Below the pieces are notes generated by a model, which was given only the letters and a program-made list of their open reading frames with translations, was not told where the DNA came from and made no database searches. Positions 56,401 through 62,400 of a stretch of 64,000 nucleotides of DNA are shown one piece after another. The stretch spans positions 3,539,925 through 3,603,924 of the forward strand of contig NZ_CP041335.1 of NCBI RefSeq assembly GCF_008033135.1. Reading direction: 5' to 3'. This stretch comes from Chitinolyticbacter meiyuanensis. GTDB taxonomy: Bacteria; Pseudomonadota; Gammaproteobacteria; Burkholderiales; Chitinibacteraceae. Position 1 is the first letter of the stretch; the number at the start of each line of letters is the position of its first letter. The position numbers were made by a program, and so were the translations under genes.

Positions 56401-59400
56401 CCACGATCCACCAGCGGGTAATCACTCAAGTCCAGCGATGCATCACGGGATAGATAAACGCCATCAAACCAGGCGTTGCTGCGTGTTTCACGCGTGCCAG
56501 TATTCGTAACCGTCCAAGTCACGGTGATCGTCTGGCCAGACATCGGCGCCGGGTCACTCACTTGGATCCCATCGAGCTCAATTTGGAGGTTGGGCTCTTT
56601 GTAAATAACGTCGATAGTGGCCTTCGCCAGATTATTCGTGTTATCCGACTCAAAGACCGAGGTCGAATAGTGCAGCAAGGCACTTTCATTGTTGCCCTGC
56701 CGCATTTCACCCTGAGCGACCTTCCACTCACTCGGCGTTTCAGCCAGCGAACGGTAATCGTGTTCGCTGTCTGTCAGCACATAGATGTAATATTCCCCAC
56801 CCGTTCCGGGGGGCAATTTAACCTTTGCGGAGGCAGTATAACTCCCACCGGCAGACAGCCCCGTATTGTTGATGTGTGCAACCGCGCCTAATGCAACGGC
56901 ACGATCACGAATAAAGACTGGATCTTTACTGAAGTAAATGGAATCGATCCACCCCTTGGTTCCACTCCAGACAGCGCCCCCAAAATTCTGCACCGTCCAG
57001 GTCACCAGCGTTTCTTCACCAGAATAATTTTCTGCTTGTGTTTGAATCGATGTAACCTGCAAATCGGACGGCTGAGCAATGATCTCGGACAGCCGATAGG
57101 CCGTATTATTCTTAGTATCTGATTCACTAAACCCCTGCGTTGATTCAGCACTAGTCTTGACAATGACATACTTGCCCGTAACGGCAGGCGACAATTGTAT
57201 TGTCTGCGTAACGCTATACTGCTCGGAATTTCCCAAGGCACGATTTTGCGACAATTTCGCAATCGTCCAGATCTGTTTGGCCTTGTTCAAATCCGGATCA
57301 TCGGCGATGTAAACAACATCAACCCAGCCACCACTGAATTGATCGCCCTCATTCTTGACCGAGTAAGTGAACGTATAATCCCCAGGCGCTTCTGCCTTCT
57401 CAAGTGCTGACACATTGGCAACAACCAGGTCGGGTGGCGTAATACCCAATACGGTTACCGGGCGAGCCTTGTAGTTATTGTTGTCAAATTGTGTCGGGTC
57501 ATCGGGATTGATATTGGACGCAAACGTGTCTTCCAGAATGACATCATAGGTGTCACTCCAGACCGTCAGAAAATATTTACCCGATAGCAAATTCTCGGGA
57601 ATTTGAACTTGAGCAGTGCCAAGATAATCATCGCCCTTGGCAAGATTGCCGGTATGTGTCACCGATCCAAGTAAAATATCACCTTTATACGCACCAGGAC
57701 GACGTGGGTCGCGCGCCAGCCAAATCGTGTCAGTCCAAGCATTCAGCGTCGCCGACTCCCCTCGAGTGGTATCGCTGCCCTTGTTGGTCACCTTGTAGCG
57801 GACTTCGATGCTTGACCCATGTGTCACCTGATCGGGCGCTACGACATCGCTGGTCACCAGATCGCCAAACAGAACTGGATCGACATAGAACTTGACAGCC
57901 CTGACGTTGTTGACTTCATTGGGATACTCGTCAACGGTGTTGTTACCGTCCGCCACAACAATCAGATATGCATCCCCACGATACCTGATCGGAATATTGA
58001 TCAAGCCGGCTTCGTTGGTATATTCGTCTGTAGGCGCCAGCGCTGATCCGTTATCGAAACTGCCAACGAGCACATCGTCAGCACTTAGAGTACCGTCCAG
58101 CGATAGGTATACCTTGTCCTTCCAGCGTCCGGTCGCCGCCGCCGCGCCACCATTTTTGACGGTGTATTTAATACTTGTGCTTGTTCCGGCCGTTACATGG
58201 CTTGGCACAACGACGTCATCGCCAATGCGAAGATCAGGACGATCGTTCAAGCTGACCGAAATCGAGCCCGTAGACACGGTTTCATTATTCAGCCGCGCAT
58301 CACCATGCTCATAGACCTGGCTGCCCGACTTGCCTAAATTGGCATTGGTGATCACTTTGACACGATAAAGCCCTTCAATTTTTGCAGGGAGACGAACTTG
58401 CTCCGTCCTGGTATAGCGTATCCCCGCTTCCAGCCCGCGATCGTAAGTGAACTGGCCCAATATGGTGGAATTACCAGTTCCGCTGATTGGGACCAACATG
58501 ATCGTATCGGTCCAGATACCGCTGGCAGGCACATCGCTGTGATTGACGACCGCCCAGCTGATATCAATCAAATCACCTTCTTGGGCGACGCCAGGTAAAA
58601 CAACCGACTCCACGATCAGATCGGGCGACTGCGATAAGGTAACCGGAATTGCCACGCTATGACCGACGTTGTCGGTCCCGTATACAAATTCATAAACACC
58701 ACCGCCGGTTCGGACGTGCAGATAGTAGTCGCCTGATATCCCCTCTGGCAGCGCAACATTGATGCTGCGCTGATAGAAATCACCAGCGGCGAGCTGACCA
58801 ACATGGCCTGCACTACCAAAACGGGCAACCACGTTAGAACCTGCAGGGTCTTTACTCAGCCAAACTTCGTCGTACCACTGGAACTGATCCGTGATACCTA
58901 TACCCTGATTGCGCACGGTCCAGTTGACCTTGAGGCTCTTTCCGCTTGCCGGCTCGCCCTCATAAGATACCGATTGCACAACCAAATCGGCATACGCTTT
59001 CGGCATGACCTCCAGATCATTTTCCGCTCGCGCTGCGTTATTGCTCTCCAGGCCATTCTCAAAAACTTGCTGTTTCGAATCGGTAACAACAAAAACCTTG
59101 TATCGTGCCGATGTGCCGGCCGGCAACGTGATTTTCTTGATAACGGAGTAACGCTCATCCTTATCGAGCGAAGCCTCATTCACATACTCGGCGACAACCC
59201 AATCATCACTATTCCCGAGAATCTCATCCTTCGACAATACAACTCGATCATGCCAGGCCGTTGTCTTTCCCAAACCAGTTCCATGGTTGGCAACGGTCCA
59301 GCTGACGTTGATGGTCGCGGGGTCGTCAATAACCCGCTCGTCTACCGTTACATCGGTCACCGCCAAATCAGCGTAGGGGAACAATTCAATTTCACGCGCT

Positions 59401-62400
59401 ATCGAAGCGCGGTTGTTGCCTCGATTGACATCGTCCACTACCGACTTGGCATCGGCGATCACAACGATTTCGTAGACGCCGCTGTAATCCAATGGCACAT
59501 TGATAGCCAGCTCCGCACGATAACTCTCACCCTGCAATACCGGTGCACTGCGCAGGAGACTGCCCGCCAGGGTTAACGTCCCGTTCTTGAGGAAGTAAAC
59601 CTGGTCTTGGAAGCCTCCGGCCACATCAGAACCCAAGTTGCGGACTTCCCAGCTCACGGCAATGGAAGAACCAGACTGGATCAACGATGGCGCCGAAACC
59701 GATAGCACCGCCAGATCGGAGCGCACCACCCGAATCGTTCCGGTCGAAATGGTGGTGTTGTTGCTTTCACCATCCCGCTCATACAGCGTATTGTCGATAT
59801 CGGTCTTGATCACCCAACGGTACTCGCCATCGGCCAAGCCAGCAGGAATGCGGACTTGGGCAACTCGAGCCAAGGGAGTGCCGGCAGCCAGGGCATCCGA
59901 GTAAAGCAATGTGGCGACTTCAAGCAACCCTGCAGCACCGCGATCCAGATAAATACGTTCGCGCCAAGTACTAGCCAGGTCAGCACCGCCTGCGTTGCTT
60001 GCGATGTAGTGTATTTCAACCAGCTCGCCGGGCTTGGCTTGTTCAGGGCCGGTAATGGCGGAAATCACCAGATCGGGGACGGGCGTCAACCCTACTTCCA
60101 TCGGTACTGCAGAAACAATTCGATTATTCCCTCGATCTGTCTCGGTAACCTTGCCACCATAATTCGACTCGACAATGACGTAATACTTCCCCGTCAAGTC
60201 TCTCGGCAACGTCAAACTGGCTTTGCCTTCATATACTTCTTTTGGCCCGACCAGGCCAGCATGGGTGACCGAGCCGGCAATGATGATGTCATCAGAATCA
60301 ATCACACCATCCTTGGACAGATAGACCCGATCACTCCACAACGCCAAATCGGTAGTGCCATTGCCAATATTCCGCACCAGCCAAGAGATATTGACGCTAT
60401 CTCCACTCATGGCATTTTCCGGCGCCACGATCTGCTCGACCTTCAGATCGGTATACGGCTTGATCAGTTGAATCGGCAGCATGAGGCTCACATTGTTGGC
60501 CTCATTTTCCGGTTCAATTACGGCATCCTGCGCATCGGTGCGCACACCGATATAGTAAGTTCCTTGTGGCTTGAACGGCAGGCGCACTTTGGCCGTATGC
60601 GAATATTGGTCTTCCTTCGGAAGCGATCCAGTGTGGGTATAGACACCAAGAACAAAATCGTCAGCGTTACCAAATACCGCGTCGGTGCTGAAAATCACCG
60701 AATCGACCCAGGTCGCCCCAGTTGCAGCCTGCCCCTTGTTTGCTACCGTCCAGCTGACATCAATCAACTCTCCTGCAACGCCGGAGTCATCAATCACGAG
60801 ATCAATCAGCTGCAAATCAGCATAAGGCCGAGCATCCGATGTAAGGCCGACTACCGCGTGATTGTTGTCTTCTGCATTATGCAGGGCGTGGTATTCGTAG
60901 ACCTGCGAATTACCAGATGTATTCTGGTCGAGATAAACATTGACCTCGATCTCGCCCACACCTTGGGCGCCATCTGGCAAGCGGAAGTTAAAGCCACGCA
61001 GTGCATAGCCATCACGGGGAAGCATGCCTTGGGCCAGCTGAGATGCCACCAATTGGGTACTGCTATTGAGAAGAACCTGCCCAGTCGACTTGTTGACGAC
61101 GACAATGCGTTCATGGAAGGTTGCATACACATCGGCAGTGCCGATGTTCCAGGTTTCCCAACTCAGGCTAACGGTATCTCCGGCCAGTACCGATGCCGAT
61201 GAAACTGCAAGATTTTCAATCTTGAGATCGGGGGCATGTTCCTGGATTGCTACTGCGGTATTGTTGCGCTCGGCGTTATCGTCGAGATTGTTTTCGAACA
61301 CCGCCTGACCCGCATCGGATACAACCGAAAACTCGAATCGACCCGCAGCATTCAAGCCGGCCGGCCATGTGAAGGTGTACGACCTCGTCGAGGACTGACC
61401 CTGCTCCAGCGCCGCATCACCAAAACCGGATGCAGGTAGGTCAATCGAGATCAGCGGGTTGTTGGTCGTCAAATTCTTGACCATAAGCCGGTCAAACCAG
61501 GCACCCGCCACGACCGCATTACCTTGGTTGGTCACAGTCCAGTGCACCGTGACCTGCTCGCCCGATTTCCAGCCTGTGGCAGGCGACACATTAAGGGAGT
61601 TGATTACGAGATCGGCATAGGCACCCAATTGCGAGTTAACGGAAATGGTGGCCGAATTATTGCCTTCCGCCGTGATGTTCCCGCCTTTCTCTACCACGGC
61701 ATTGGTGATATCAGTCAGCACTTGAACGGCAATGGTGCCGGCGCCAAGGTTGCCGTCGGGGAGCCGGATCTTGATCTTGCGGGTTGCCTTAGAACCCGTG
61801 CCAAGCTCGCCCGCCGGCAGATCCGTATAGCTGACCAAGTAATTGCCGATCACCGTGCCACGATCGACATTGCGCACAATCACGCGATCCTGCCAACCTA
61901 TCGTTGCCGGGAGATCGCCAGTGTTGTGCACCTCCCACGACACTTCGATTTCACGGCCGGATGCCAGCTGATCGACCGGGGTGATCTTAACATTCTGCAC
62001 CTGCAGATCCGGCCCAGGTTCGCTACCGAAACCACCCAGCACGATCTTGCTGGAAGCAATCACCGGAACGAGGTTGAACTGGTAGTCATTACTCCCCGAA
62101 GCCGAAGGACGCCCTTCGAACAGGATGTAATACGTTCCCGTTTTGCTCAGGGTGAAGACATCAATATCTGCATTGCCCCAATACTCGGTATTTCTAGCGA
62201 CCACTTGCCTATTATCGGGATCAACAAGCCGGTAGTAGGCATAATGGCCTGGAGAAGCGCCACGAAGATCGAAATAAAACTGATCCCCAGCATTTGCCGT
62301 AAAGCGATACAGATTGCTGCTATTGGCCAGCGCCAGTTGATCAGCAACCAGCTCACCTGGAATAATGGATTTAGCCTCGGAAACATCAAGCACCCGGAAG

